NCBI RefSeq assembly: GCF_041261205.1
Contig: NZ_JBGCCH010000039.1
Coordinates: 18,362-82,361 of the forward strand
DNA: 64,000 bases
Reading direction: 5' to 3'
DNA from: Catenulispora sp. MAP5-51
GTDB taxonomy: Bacteria > Actinomycetota > Actinomycetes > Streptomycetales > Catenulisporaceae
Position 1 is the first letter of the stretch. Each line of letters opens with the position of its first letter. A program made the position numbers and the translations under genes. The notes below the pieces were generated by a model. The model was not told the DNA's origin, made no database searches, and was given only the letters and a program-made list of their open reading frames with translations. Below are positions 8,715 to 16,944 of this stretch, in pieces.

Positions 8715-9884
8715 TCAGGACCGAAGGGTGCGCAGGCCGGTGCGGATCTCGCTGACCAGGGTCTCGGGTTGTTCCAAGGCTGCGAAGTGGCCGCCCTTGT
8801 CGGTCTCGCCATAGTGGATCAGGTTGCTGTAGGTGGCTTCGATCCAGCTGCGGGGTACGCGGGGGATGTCCCTCGGGAAGACGGTCGCCGCTACCGGGAG
8901 GGTGAGCTTCGGGCCGGCGAAGGTGAGCGACTTGTTCTCCCAGTAGATGCGGGCGGATGAGGCCGCGCTGTTGGTGAACCAGTAGAGGGATATGGCGTCG
9001 AGCATGTCGTTGGTGCTGAGGGCGTCCTCGGGGAGGCCGTGGTTGTCGGTCTTGGACTGGAACTTCTCGTAGATCCAGGCTGCCTGGCCGGCGGGAGAGT
9101 CGGCCAGGGCGAATCCGACGGTCTCCGGCTTCGTGCCCTGAAGGTGGTTCGAGCCGCCGAGGTCGCCGGTGTAGAGGGCGAGGGTCTCTACGGCGTGGCG
9201 CTGCTCGGGCGACAGCGTGTCGGTGTCGGGTATCTGTGCGGGAAAGGCGTACTGGGTGTTCAGGTGAATTCCGAGAAGCCCTTCAGGCTCCGTGGCCGCG
9301 AGGGCGGTGGTCACGACGGCGCCCCAATCGCCGCCTTGCGCTGCCCATCTCGTGTAGCCGAGGCGCTTCATCAACTCCGCCCACGCGCTTGCGATGCGCG
9401 ATACGTTCCACCCCGGCTCCGTGGGCTTCTGGGAGAACCCGAACCCGGGGAGCGACGGGATGACGACGTCGAAGGAATCGGCGGCGTCTCCCCCGAACGC
9501 GACCGGATCGGTCAGCGGGCCGATCAGCTTCAGGAACTCGGCGATCGAGCCCGGCCACCCATGCGTGAGAATCAGCGGCATCGCATCGGGGTTCTTGGAC
9601 CTGACGTGGATGAAGTGGATGTCCAGCCCGTCGATCGTGGTCAGGAACTGGGGGAAGCGGTTGAGTTCGGACTCCAGGCGCCGCCAGTCGTAGCGGTGCT
9701 CCCAGTGGTCGACCAGAGATCTGGCGTTCTCTATGCGAACCCCTTGCGACCAGTCGCCCACGGTTTCCGGATCCGGCCAACGCGTTCTGGCCAGGCGCTG
9801 CTTGAGGTCGTCGATCTCCGCATCCGGGATGGAGACGGTGAACGGGCGGACGAGGGCCGAGGTCGGCGGCGTCGGTGTGGTCAT
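8715..9884 (-). CDS. Epoxide hydrolase, alpha/beta-hydrolase fold
   Basis: This 389-residue enzyme has the N-terminal EHN region (VRPFTVSIPDAEIDDLKQRL) and an epoxide-hydrolase core: HGWPGS oxyanion motif near residue 120, the nucleophile elbow GGDWG with catalytic Asp, tyrosines in the cap, and the late GGHFAALEQP carrying the catalytic His. It would hydrate an epoxide to a diol in the cytoplasm. ATG at 9884 is chosen because AGGAGAG precedes it; the frame extends 10 codons further upstream. It is divergent from a TetR gene across two perfect palindromes, so its expression is probably repressed by that regulator. Confidence 0.9.
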   Translation of the reverse strand: MTTPTPPTSALVRPFTVSIPDAEIDDLKQRLARTRWPDPETVGDWSQGVRIENARSLVDHWEHRYDWRRLESELNRFPQFLTTIDGLDIHFIHVRSKNPDAMPLILTHGWPGSIAEFLKLIGPLTDPVAFGGDAADSFDVVIPSLPGFGFSQKPTEPGWNVSRIASAWAELMKRLGYTRWAAQGGDWGAVVTTALAATEPEGLLGIHLNTQYAFPAQIPDTDTLSPEQRHAVETLALYTGDLGGSNHLQGTKPETVGFALADSPAGQAAWIYEKFQSKTDNHGLPEDALSTNDMLDAISLYWFTNSAASSARIYWENKSLTFAGPKLTLPVAATVFPRDIPRVPRSWIEATYSNLIHYGETDKGGHFAALEQPETLVSEIRTGLRTLRS

Positions 9885-9928
9885 TGTCTTCTTCTCTCCT
9901 GAGCTTCGGAGCACGGCGCAACTCTTCG

Positions 9929-9973
9929 TTGCACACCAGTGTGCAATCTACTTCGTTGCACACTGGTGTGCAA
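9929..9973. promoter_or_regulatory. Twin TetR operators
   Basis: TTGCACACCAGTGTGCAA (9929-9946) and TTGCACACTGGTGTGCAA (9956-9973) are each perfect 8+8 palindromes around a 2-bp centre, spaced 27 bp centre to centre. They fill the divergent gap between the epoxide hydrolase and TetR genes, and a half-site follows. This fits a TetR repressor controlling both promoters. Confidence 0.8.
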
Positions 9974-9983
9974 CACTGGTGTC

Positions 9984-10583
9984 GTGCCCACCGAGTCCTC
10001 CCGCGCGCGCTCGATGATCGAGACCCGCGATCGCATCCTCGACGTCGCCCTCGATGTGCTGGGAGAGAACCCCGACGCCGGAATGGGCGACATCGCCTCC
10101 GCCGCCGGCGTCGTCCGCCGCACGGTCTACGGCTATTTCCCCTCGCGCCTGGACCTGATCCGGACCCTCACGGAACGTGCCGTCGCCGAAATGACGGCCG
10201 TGCTCACCGAGGTCGACTCCCCCGGCACGGCGGCGGACGCGGCGTGGGTCGAGTTCATCGCCCGCGTCTGGCCGGTGGCACACCGGTACCGAGTGCTGTT
10301 GGCGCTACGCCGTGGCGAGTACGGCGAGGCGATCCACGACTTGCTCGGCCCTGTTGATGAGCTTCTCGCAGACCTCGTGAAACGCGGCCAGGACGGCGAC
10401 GTGTTCGCCCGGCATCTGCCGGCGGACATCTTGAGCCAGGTCGCCTACGGCGTCGTGTTCACCCTCGCGGACAACGACCTGGCGAACGGCACTCAGGGCG
10501 TCCGGGCAGCGACGATCACGAGCCTGCTGATGCTCGGCGTTCCCGAGAAGCGCGCGATCGCTCTGGCCGGCGACCAGCGCTGA
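9984..10583 (+). CDS. TetR-family transcriptional regulator
   Basis: This 199-residue protein has an N-terminal helix-turn-helix: TRDRILDVALDVL, then MGDIASAAGVVRRTVYGYFPSRLDLI at about residues 34-59. The C-terminal part is a helical ligand-binding domain without an obvious family. GTG at 9984 gives the usual short arm before the helix-turn-helix. Starts further upstream lie inside the operator palindromes and would add cysteine-rich residues, so they are rejected. Divergent placement and twin operators make the epoxide hydrolase its likely target. Confidence 0.88.
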   Translation: MPTESSRARSMIETRDRILDVALDVLGENPDAGMGDIASAAGVVRRTVYGYFPSRLDLIRTLTERAVAEMTAVLTEVDSPGTAADAAWVEFIARVWPVAHRYRVLLALRRGEYGEAIHDLLGPVDELLADLVKRGQDGDVFARHLPADILSQVAYGVVFTLADNDLANGTQGVRAATITSLLMLGVPEKRAIALAGDQR

Positions 10584-10603
10584 CCCGGCGGCATCGCGCC
10601 CGG

Positions 10604-12712
10604 TCAGAGCCCTGACCGCTCCCCCAGCCCCGGCAGCACCTTCTCCAGCGTGATCGGCAGGTCCCGAACGCGTACGCCGCAGGCGTGCCACACCGCGTTC
10701 GACACCGCGGCGGCCGTGCCGACGATGCCGATCTCGCCGATGCCCTTCGACCCCATCGCGTTGACGTGGGGGTCGTGCTCGGGGAGCCAGTGGGCTTCGA
10801 TCTCCTCGACGTCGGCGTTGGCGGCGATGTGGTACCCGGCGAAGTCGTGGTTCACGACGTGGCCGGTCCGGGGGTCGAGGACGCTGTTCTCGTGCAGCGC
10901 CATGGACAGTCCCATCGTCATCCCGCCGATGAACTGCGACCGGGCCGTGCGCGGGTTGATGATCCGGCCCGCGGCGAACACACCCAGCAGGCGGCGCACC
11001 CGCACCTCTCCGGTGTCCACGTGGACGTGCGCCTCGGCGAACTGCGCCCCGAAGGCGTGCATCGCGTAGCGATCGTCGGCCGGCCCGACGCTGCCGGAGG
11101 CCTCGGCCCGGTCGGGCGGCTCGGTCCCGTACCTGTCGCGGAAGGCACGCGCGGCCTCGACGACGGCCGAGCCCCACGTCGTCATGCCCGACGATCCCCC
11201 GGCGACCGAGGCCATCGGGTAGGCGGTGTCGCCGATCCGCACATCCACCAAGTCCACCGGTACGCCGAGCGCGTCGGCGGCGATCTGCGGCAACGTGGTC
11301 CAGGTACCGGTGCCGAGGTCGGCCGCGCCGATCTCGGTGACGTAGCGGTCCCCTTCGCGCCGGATGACGGCCGTCGACTCGGACATGCGGTGGACCGGGT
11401 AAGTGGAGGCCGCGACGCCCGTGCCGACCAGCCAGTCACCATGGCGGCGCACGCCGGGCCGCGGGTCGCGCGCCGGCCAGCCGAACCGCTCCGCGCCCTG
11501 GCGCAGACAGCCGACGAGGCCGCGGCTGGAGAAAGGCTTGCCCGAGCCGGGCTCGACGTCGGGCTCGTTGCGGATCCGCAGCTCGACCGGGTCCATGCCG
11601 AGGCGCTCGGCCAGCTCGTCCATCGCCACCTCGGGCCCGAACATGCCGGGGCACTCGCCGGGGGCGCGCATCCAGGACGGCACCGGGACGTCGAGGGCGG
11701 CGAGCCGATGGGTGGTCTTCCGGTTCGGCGAGGCGTACATCATCCGAGCGGGCACGCCGGTCTGCTCGGCGAACTCCTTGATCCGTGACGTCTGTTCGAC
11801 GACGTCGATCGCGACGGCGGTGAGCGTGCCGCCGCGGTCCGCGCCCAGCCGGCACCGCTGGATGGTCGGGGTGCGGTAGCCGGCCAGGGAGAACATCTGC
11901 TGACGGGTCAGGGCCAGCCGCACGGGCCGGCCGGGAACCGCGCGTGCCGCCAGGACGGCGAGCACCACGTTGACGTGCGGTTGCCCCTTGGACCCGAACC
12001 CGCCCCCGACATACGGGCAGACGACCCTGATCTGCTCCTCGCCGAGACCGAACACCTTCGCCACCGTGGTGCGCGTCGGATGCACGCCCTGCGTGGAGTC
12101 CCACAAAGTGAGGAACCCCTGGCCCGCCGGATCCCACAGGGCCGCCGTGGCGTGCGGCTCCATCGGGTTGTTGTGAGTCATCGCGGTCGTATATGTCTGC
12201 TCGACGGTCACCTCCGCGGCTGCCATGGCGGCATCGACGTCGCCCTCGGCGGTGTCGGTCGGATGGCCCGCGTTCACCTTGTCGGGCGCGTACAGGTCGT
12301 CGCGGTCGGCCCGCAGTTCGGCGTCGTGCGCCTCTTGCGCATAGTCGATGCGGACGAGGGCGGCGCCGTGCCGTGCCACCTCGGAACTCTCGGCGAGGAC
12401 CACGGCGATGACCTGGCCCCTGAAGGCGACCTCCGCGTCCTGCAGCGCCGCCAGCTCCCTGTCCTCGGTGGAGGCGAGGCGCTCCGCGGTCCGCGGGGTG
12501 AGCACGGCGACCACGCCGTCGAGCGCTTCGGCGGCGGCGGTGTCCAGCTCGGTGACGCGCCCCCGGGCGATCGTGGCCTGTACGGGACACAGGTAGACGG
12601 CATTGCCCAGCGGGGTCTCGTAGGCGTAGGTGGCCGTGCCCAGGACCTTTGCGGGCCCGTCCCGGCGGGGCAGGTCCCGGCCGATGGCGTCCGGCTCGCT
12701 CAGGAACGTCAT
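10604..12712 (-). CDS. Aldehyde/xanthine oxidoreductase molybdenum subunit, PaoC-like
   Basis: This 702-residue protein is the large catalytic subunit of a xanthine-oxidase-family enzyme. It starts with GRDLPRRDGPAKVLGTATYA, contains the cofactor-binding VVCPYVGGGFGSKG segment and MRAPGECPGMFGPEVAMDEL, and ends with GSKGIGEIGIVG, whose Glu is the conserved catalytic base. It would hydroxylate aldehydes or N-heterocycles using the molybdopterin cytosine dinucleotide cofactor. ATG at 12712 overlaps the FAD-subunit stop. The three genes 14291-10604 are in the order Fe-S, FAD, Mo as in paoABC/yagTSR. No Tat signal was seen on this subunit. Confidence 0.9.
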   Translation of the reverse strand: MTFLSEPDAIGRDLPRRDGPAKVLGTATYAYETPLGNAVYLCPVQATIARGRVTELDTAAAEALDGVVAVLTPRTAERLASTEDRELAALQDAEVAFRGQVIAVVLAESSEVARHGAALVRIDYAQEAHDAELRADRDDLYAPDKVNAGHPTDTAEGDVDAAMAAAEVTVEQTYTTAMTHNNPMEPHATAALWDPAGQGFLTLWDSTQGVHPTRTTVAKVFGLGEEQIRVVCPYVGGGFGSKGQPHVNVVLAVLAARAVPGRPVRLALTRQQMFSLAGYRTPTIQRCRLGADRGGTLTAVAIDVVEQTSRIKEFAEQTGVPARMMYASPNRKTTHRLAALDVPVPSWMRAPGECPGMFGPEVAMDELAERLGMDPVELRIRNEPDVEPGSGKPFSSRGLVGCLRQGAERFGWPARDPRPGVRRHGDWLVGTGVAASTYPVHRMSESTAVIRREGDRYVTEIGAADLGTGTWTTLPQIAADALGVPVDLVDVRIGDTAYPMASVAGGSSGMTTWGSAVVEAARAFRDRYGTEPPDRAEASGSVGPADDRYAMHAFGAQFAEAHVHVDTGEVRVRRLLGVFAAGRIINPRTARSQFIGGMTMGLSMALHENSVLDPRTGHVVNHDFAGYHIAANADVEEIEAHWLPEHDPHVNAMGSKGIGEIGIVGTAAAVSNAVWHACGVRVRDLPITLEKVLPGLGERSGL

Positions 12713-13713
12713 CGGGTGTCCTCTCGGGCCAGGTCGCGCAGAGTGGCGGTCAGGGTGCGGCGCAACAGCGGGACCTTGAACGCGTTGCCACCGTCCAACC
12801 CCTCGGCCGGCCGGGCGGCAGCGAGTTCCGCGTCCGCGGCGGCCCGGTAGCTGCCCTCCACGGCCGCCGAACCCCGCAGCACCTCTTCGGCCCGGTACGC
12901 GCGCCACGGCGCGTGCGCCACACCGCCGAACGCGATGCGCGCGTCCACCACCACGCCGTCCACCACATCGAGTGCCGCCGCCACGCTGACCAGGGCGAAA
13001 GCGTAGGAGGCGCGGTCGCGGACCTTGCGGTAGGCCGATCGGCGGGCGATGGGCTGGGCCGGGAGGTCGATCGCGGTGATCAGCTCACCGTGCTCCAGGA
13101 CCGTGTCGCGCTCCGGGGTGTCGCCGGGCAGCCGGTGCAGGTCGACGAAGGCGATCGTGCGCTCGCCCCGCGGACCGAGCACCCGCACCCGCGCCTCCAG
13201 CGCGGCCATCGCCACGGCCATGTCGGACGGGTGGACCGCGATGCAGTGCTCCGACGCGCCGAGGATCGCGTGGTCGCGGGTCCACCCGCCGATCGCCGAG
13301 CAGCCGGAGCCCGGCTCCCGTTTGTTGCACGGCGTCGTGACGTCCTGGAAGTAGACGCAGCGAGTCCGTTGCAGCGGGTTGCCGCCGACCGTCGCCATGT
13401 TGCGCAACTGCGGCGAGGCGCCTGACAGCAGCGCCTGGGACAGCATGGGGAACCGCTCGCGCACCCGCGGGTCCGCGGCGAGTTCGCTGTTGCTGACGCC
13501 CGCGCCGATCCCGAGGGCGCCGTCGCCGATCTCCTCGATCGTGTTCGGCAGCGAACGGGTGACCCCGACGAGCAGCCCGGGTTCGACGACGCCCAGCTTG
13601 AGGTGGTCCACCAGGTTCGTACCCCCGCCGAGGAACACCGCGGCGGGGTCCTCGGCGACGCTGCGCACGGCGTCCGCGGCGTCGGTGGGGCTGAGGTAGT
13701 CGAACGGCTTCAC
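12709..13713 (-). CDS. Aldehyde oxidoreductase FAD-binding subunit, PaoB-like
   Basis: This 334-residue protein has the FAD-binding motifs of the CO-dehydrogenase/xanthine-dehydrogenase medium subunit: AVFLGGGTNLVDHLKLGV near residue 26 and ATVGGNPLQRTRC near residue 115. The following cysteines (TRCVYFQDVTTPCNK and GSGCSA) match the extra 4Fe-4S cluster of E. coli PaoB. It passes electrons between the Fe-S subunit and the acceptor. The GTG start overlaps the Fe-S gene stop as GTGA, and its own stop overlaps the next ATG, so all three subunits are translationally coupled. Confidence 0.9.
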   Translation of the reverse strand: MKPFDYLSPTDAADAVRSVAEDPAAVFLGGGTNLVDHLKLGVVEPGLLVGVTRSLPNTIEEIGDGALGIGAGVSNSELAADPRVRERFPMLSQALLSGASPQLRNMATVGGNPLQRTRCVYFQDVTTPCNKREPGSGCSAIGGWTRDHAILGASEHCIAVHPSDMAVAMAALEARVRVLGPRGERTIAFVDLHRLPGDTPERDTVLEHGELITAIDLPAQPIARRSAYRKVRDRASYAFALVSVAAALDVVDGVVVDARIAFGGVAHAPWRAYRAEEVLRGSAAVEGSYRAAADAELAAARPAEGLDGGNAFKVPLLRRTLTATLRDLAREDTR

Positions 13714-14291
13714 CCGGCTGCCTCCGCACCGGAGGTCCTCTGGGCGGCGGCCCCCGCGGCCTGCTGAACGGCCGACACGATGTTGACGTAGGCCCCGCAG
13801 CGGCACAGGTTGCCGCTCATCCGCTCGGCGACCTCGGCACGGTCCAACCGCGGCGCCCCCGTACCGCCGGTGACGGCGCTCGGCCAGCCCTGCGCGAATT
13901 CGCCGAGCATCCCGACCGCGGAGACGACCTGTCCCGGGGTGCAGTAGCCGCACTGGAACGCGTCGCAGTCGATGAAGGCCCGTTGCACCGGATGCAGGCC
14001 GTCGCCGGGCTGCGCGTCGGCGGGCTGCGCGTCGTCGCCGGCCACCTCGGAGCCGAGTCCCTCGGCGGTGACGACCTCGGCCCCGTCCTGGGTGACCGCG
14101 AGCACCAGGCAACTCAGCACGCGCCGCCCGCCGGACAGCACCGTGCACGCGCCACACTGCCCGTGGTCGCAGCCCTTCTTAGGGCTCGTCACCCCCAGCC
14201 GCTCACGCAGGACATCGAGCAGCGTCGTGCGCGTGTCGACGGTCAGCCGACGCGGGACCCCGTCAACCCGGACCGTGATCTCGGTATCCAT
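13710..14291 (-). CDS. Aldehyde oxidoreductase 2Fe-2S subunit, PaoA-like
   Basis: This 193-residue protein carries the two [2Fe-2S] clusters of the family: the plant-ferredoxin type GCDHGQCGACTVL...C near residues 39-62 and the helical type CDAFQCGYCTPGQ with NLCRCGAY. It shuttles electrons from the Mo site. A Gly/Asp/Ala/Gln-rich insertion (DDAQPADAQPGDG) lies between the domains. No twin-arginine leader is present, unlike E. coli PaoA, so the complex is probably cytoplasmic. It is the first gene of the operon. Its promoter lies in the 189-bp gap that also serves the divergent zwf remnant. Confidence 0.9.
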   Translation of the reverse strand: MDTEITVRVDGVPRRLTVDTRTTLLDVLRERLGVTSPKKGCDHGQCGACTVLSGGRRVLSCLVLAVTQDGAEVVTAEGLGSEVAGDDAQPADAQPGDGLHPVQRAFIDCDAFQCGYCTPGQVVSAVGMLGEFAQGWPSAVTGGTGAPRLDRAEVAERMSGNLCRCGAYVNIVSAVQQAAGAAAQRTSGAEAAG

Positions 14292-14480
14292 ACGGCGGGG
14301 TTACCCCTGCCGGAATGGATCACACGATGCGGCGCGGCGACTCACACGGGCGGCGGCACGGCCCGGCCCGATCCGGCCCGATCCGCCCAGGGGGTCGTTT
14401 GAACGGCACGCTCAGGGGCATGCGGGCGCAGCTCTCTGACTCGACGTGTTGGCCCGCTTCCCCGATGAGAAGGACGCTGT

Positions 14481-15471
14481 ATGTCGCCGGTGGCGTGTAC
14501 CGATCCGACGGATCTCCTCGTGATCTTCGGTATAACCGGGGATCTGGCTCACAAGATGACGTTCCGTGCGCTGTATCGGCTGGAGCGCAGAAGCCTGCTG
14601 GACTGCCCCATCATCGGGGTGGCCGCCGACGACCTGTCCACGGCGCAGTTGGTGGACCTGGCCCGTACGGCCATCGCCGAGGGCGGTGAGGCCATCGACG
14701 AATCCGTCTTCGCACGCTTCGCCGAGCGGCTGAGCTACCTGCACGGGGATGTCAACGACGCCGCGTTGTACAAGCGCCTCGCCAAGCAGATCGGCCAGAT
14801 CGGCCGGGGACGCCGTCCGCTGTTCTATCTGGAGATGCCGCCCGCGCTGTTCGGGCCGATCGTGGAGCGCCTCGACGAAGCCGGTCTCCTGACGGATGCC
14901 GCGGTCGCGGTGGAGAAGCCGTTCGGGCACGATCTGGCCTCCGCGCGGGACCTCAACGCACGTCTGCGCAAGGTCCTGCGCGAAGACCAGTTGCTGCGCG
15001 TCGACCACTTCCTGGGCAAGGAACCAGTCATCGAGCTGGAGTATCTGCGGTTTGCGAACTTGGCGCTGGCCAGGATCTGGGACCGGGACTCCGTCGCGGC
15101 GGTGCAGATCACCATGGCCGAGGACTTCGGGGTGCAGGACCGCGGGGCGTTCTATGATCCGGTCGGCGCGCTGCGCGATGTCGTGCAGAACCATCTGCTG
15201 CAGGTACTGGCCCTGGTCACGATGGAGCCGCCGTCGGGCCCGGACCCCCGAGCCGTACGAGCGGCTCCTGCACGCCGCCATGGCCGCCGACCACCAGCTG
15301 TTCGCGCGGGAGGACAGCGTGGAGGAGACCTGGCGCATCGTCCAGCCGCTGCTCGACGAGCCGCCGGAGATCCACCGCTACGAACGCGGATCGTGGGGAC
15401 CGGCCGCGGCGGCCCGGCTGACGCGGGGGCATCCGCGCTGGCAGAAGCCTTTCGCCGTCGGGAAACAGTGA
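14481..15471 (+). pseudogene. zwf: Glucose-6-phosphate dehydrogenase, deleted and frameshifted
   Basis: The N-terminal ~255 codons are good G6PD sequence: DLLVIFGITGDLAHKM (NADP motif), VAVEKPFGHD, and the active-site RVDHFLGKEPV. At MEPPSGPDP (near 15245) homology breaks. The true C-terminal tail resumes one frame over: PYERLLHAAMAADHQLF, VEETWRIVQPLL, GSWGPAAAARL, ending at 15471. About 170 residues of the normal ~460-500 are missing, including much of the sugar-binding/dimer domain. By chance the N-terminal frame stays open into gnd. The enzyme is almost certainly inactive unless the assembly is wrong here. Confidence 0.8.
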
Positions 15472-15515
15472 CGGTGCCGCAGCGGACTCCAACCACGCAA
15501 CGAGGGAGACACGAC

Positions 15516-16535
15516 GTGCAGCTGGGAATGATCGGCCTCGGACGCATGGGAGCGGACATCGTCCGCCGGCTGATGCGCGAGGGACACGAATGCGTCGTCT
15601 ACGACCGCGATCCCGCGGCCGTCGACAAACTCCAGGCCGAGGGCGCCACCGGCGTCGGCTCGCTGGACGATCTGGCGGCCCGGATGAGGGCGCCGCGGGC
15701 GATCTGGGTGATGGTCCCCGCCGGCGAACCGACCACCGGCGTCATCGACAAGCTGGCAGGAATACTGGACGCTGACGACGTCGTTATCGATGGAGGCAAC
15801 ACCTACTACCGCGACGACCTCGAACACGCCCGAACCCTGGCGCAGCACGGAATCCGGCTGCTGGACTGTGGAACGAGCGGCGGGATCTTCGGGCGCGAGC
15901 GCGGCTACTGCCTGATGATCGGCGGCGAAGCCGAAGCCGTCACCCGCCTGACCCCGATCTTCGCCGCCCTGGCGCCCGGCGTGGAAGGCGCGCCCCGCAC
16001 ACCCGGACGCTCGACGGAACCCGTCGCTCCCGAGGAGCAGGGCTTCCTGCACTGCGGACCCTCCGGTTCGGGCCACTTCGTCAAAATGGTCCACAACGGC
16101 ATCGAGTACGGCATGATGGCCTCCCTGGCCGAGGGCCTGAACATCCTGCGCAACGCCGACATCGGCACCCGCGCTCAGACCGGCGACGCGGAGACCGCCC
16201 CGCCGGCCGATCCCGAGTTCTACCGCTATGACATCGACGTCGCCGCGGTGACCGAGGTCTGGCGCCGCGGCAGCGTGATCAGCTCCTGGCTCATGGACCT
16301 GACCGCCGCCGCCCTGCACGAATCCCCGGACCTGGCCGGATTCCGCGGCGCCGTGTCCGACTCCGGCGAAGGACGCTGGACGTCCATCGCCGCCATCGAC
16401 GAAGGCGTGCCCGCCCCCGTACTCACCGCCGCGCTGTACTCGCGATTCGCCTCGCGCCGCCTGGACGACTTCGCGGACAGGGCGCTGTCCGCGATGCGCA
16501 AGCAGTTCGGCGGTCACGATGAGAAGAAGGAATAG
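15516..16535 (+). CDS. gnd: 6-phosphogluconate dehydrogenase, decarboxylating (short type)
   Basis: This 339-residue enzyme oxidatively decarboxylates 6-phosphogluconate to ribulose 5-phosphate. It opens with the Rossmann motif GMIGLGRMG, followed by IDGGNTYYRDD, the active-site DCGTSGGIFG, and GPSGSGHFVKMVHNGIEYG with the catalytic Lys and binding Asn. Length fits the short, often NAD-linked class. GTG at 15516 is chosen because GAGGGAG lies 8 bp before it; the open frame runs back through the broken zwf without biological meaning. Adjacency with zwf points to the oxidative pentose-phosphate branch. Confidence 0.9.
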   Translation: MQLGMIGLGRMGADIVRRLMREGHECVVYDRDPAAVDKLQAEGATGVGSLDDLAARMRAPRAIWVMVPAGEPTTGVIDKLAGILDADDVVIDGGNTYYRDDLEHARTLAQHGIRLLDCGTSGGIFGRERGYCLMIGGEAEAVTRLTPIFAALAPGVEGAPRTPGRSTEPVAPEEQGFLHCGPSGSGHFVKMVHNGIEYGMMASLAEGLNILRNADIGTRAQTGDAETAPPADPEFYRYDIDVAAVTEVWRRGSVISSWLMDLTAAALHESPDLAGFRGAVSDSGEGRWTSIAAIDEGVPAPVLTAALYSRFASRRLDDFADRALSAMRKQFGGHDEKKE

Positions 16536-16664
16536 GGATACGACTCCTGACAGCCCTCGAGGACCGTGCCAAGGCGTTTCCATCGCCGGGCGCGGGCGGC
16601 GAGGCCGGCCGGGCCGTGTGTGACGTGAGATGACACCGGCTCCGCCGCATAAGGCCCGCAGTGC

Positions 16665-16944
16665 TAGAGTCGTCCTGGTCGCATTTGCGGTTCCCATGAT
16701 CTCGGGTGCGCCTGACCGCTGTAGCAGACAGGCCCATCTTCGTTTACCCAGTGCTGTTTTCCGTACAGCCACCTGCTGGTCGTCATCGCAGAAACCGCAT
16801 CCGCCGTAGGCGGTAGACCCGCGCCAGGCGAACCGATTCCACGGTTCGCACCCACGTTTCACCGGCTCGTTCGTGTCGGCTCCCCGCGGTCCCACCGCGG
16901 CGCGGGGCCTTCCTCGATACGTGCCCTTTGAGGAAGGTCCTTGC
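16665..16944 (+). promoter_or_regulatory. 5' leader of the DEAD-box helicase gene
   Basis: A long untranslated leader is likely. TAGAGT at 16665-16670 could be a -10 element. From 16689 the sequence GGTTCCCATGATCTC and GTGCGCCTG closely matches the cspA leader at 18592. TGCGCCTG (16707-16714) can pair with CAGGCCCA (16729-16736) with one mismatch. The remaining ~200 nt before the ATG hold smaller hairpins such as GCCGTAGGCGG. I infer a cold-responsive RNA leader. Confidence 0.5.

Noticed and set aside
14481..16535. A bifunctional G6PD/6PGD fusion enzyme
   Set aside because: The linking ~80 residues are out-of-frame arginine-rich translation of the true G6PD tail, and gnd has its own GTG start and ribosome-binding site.
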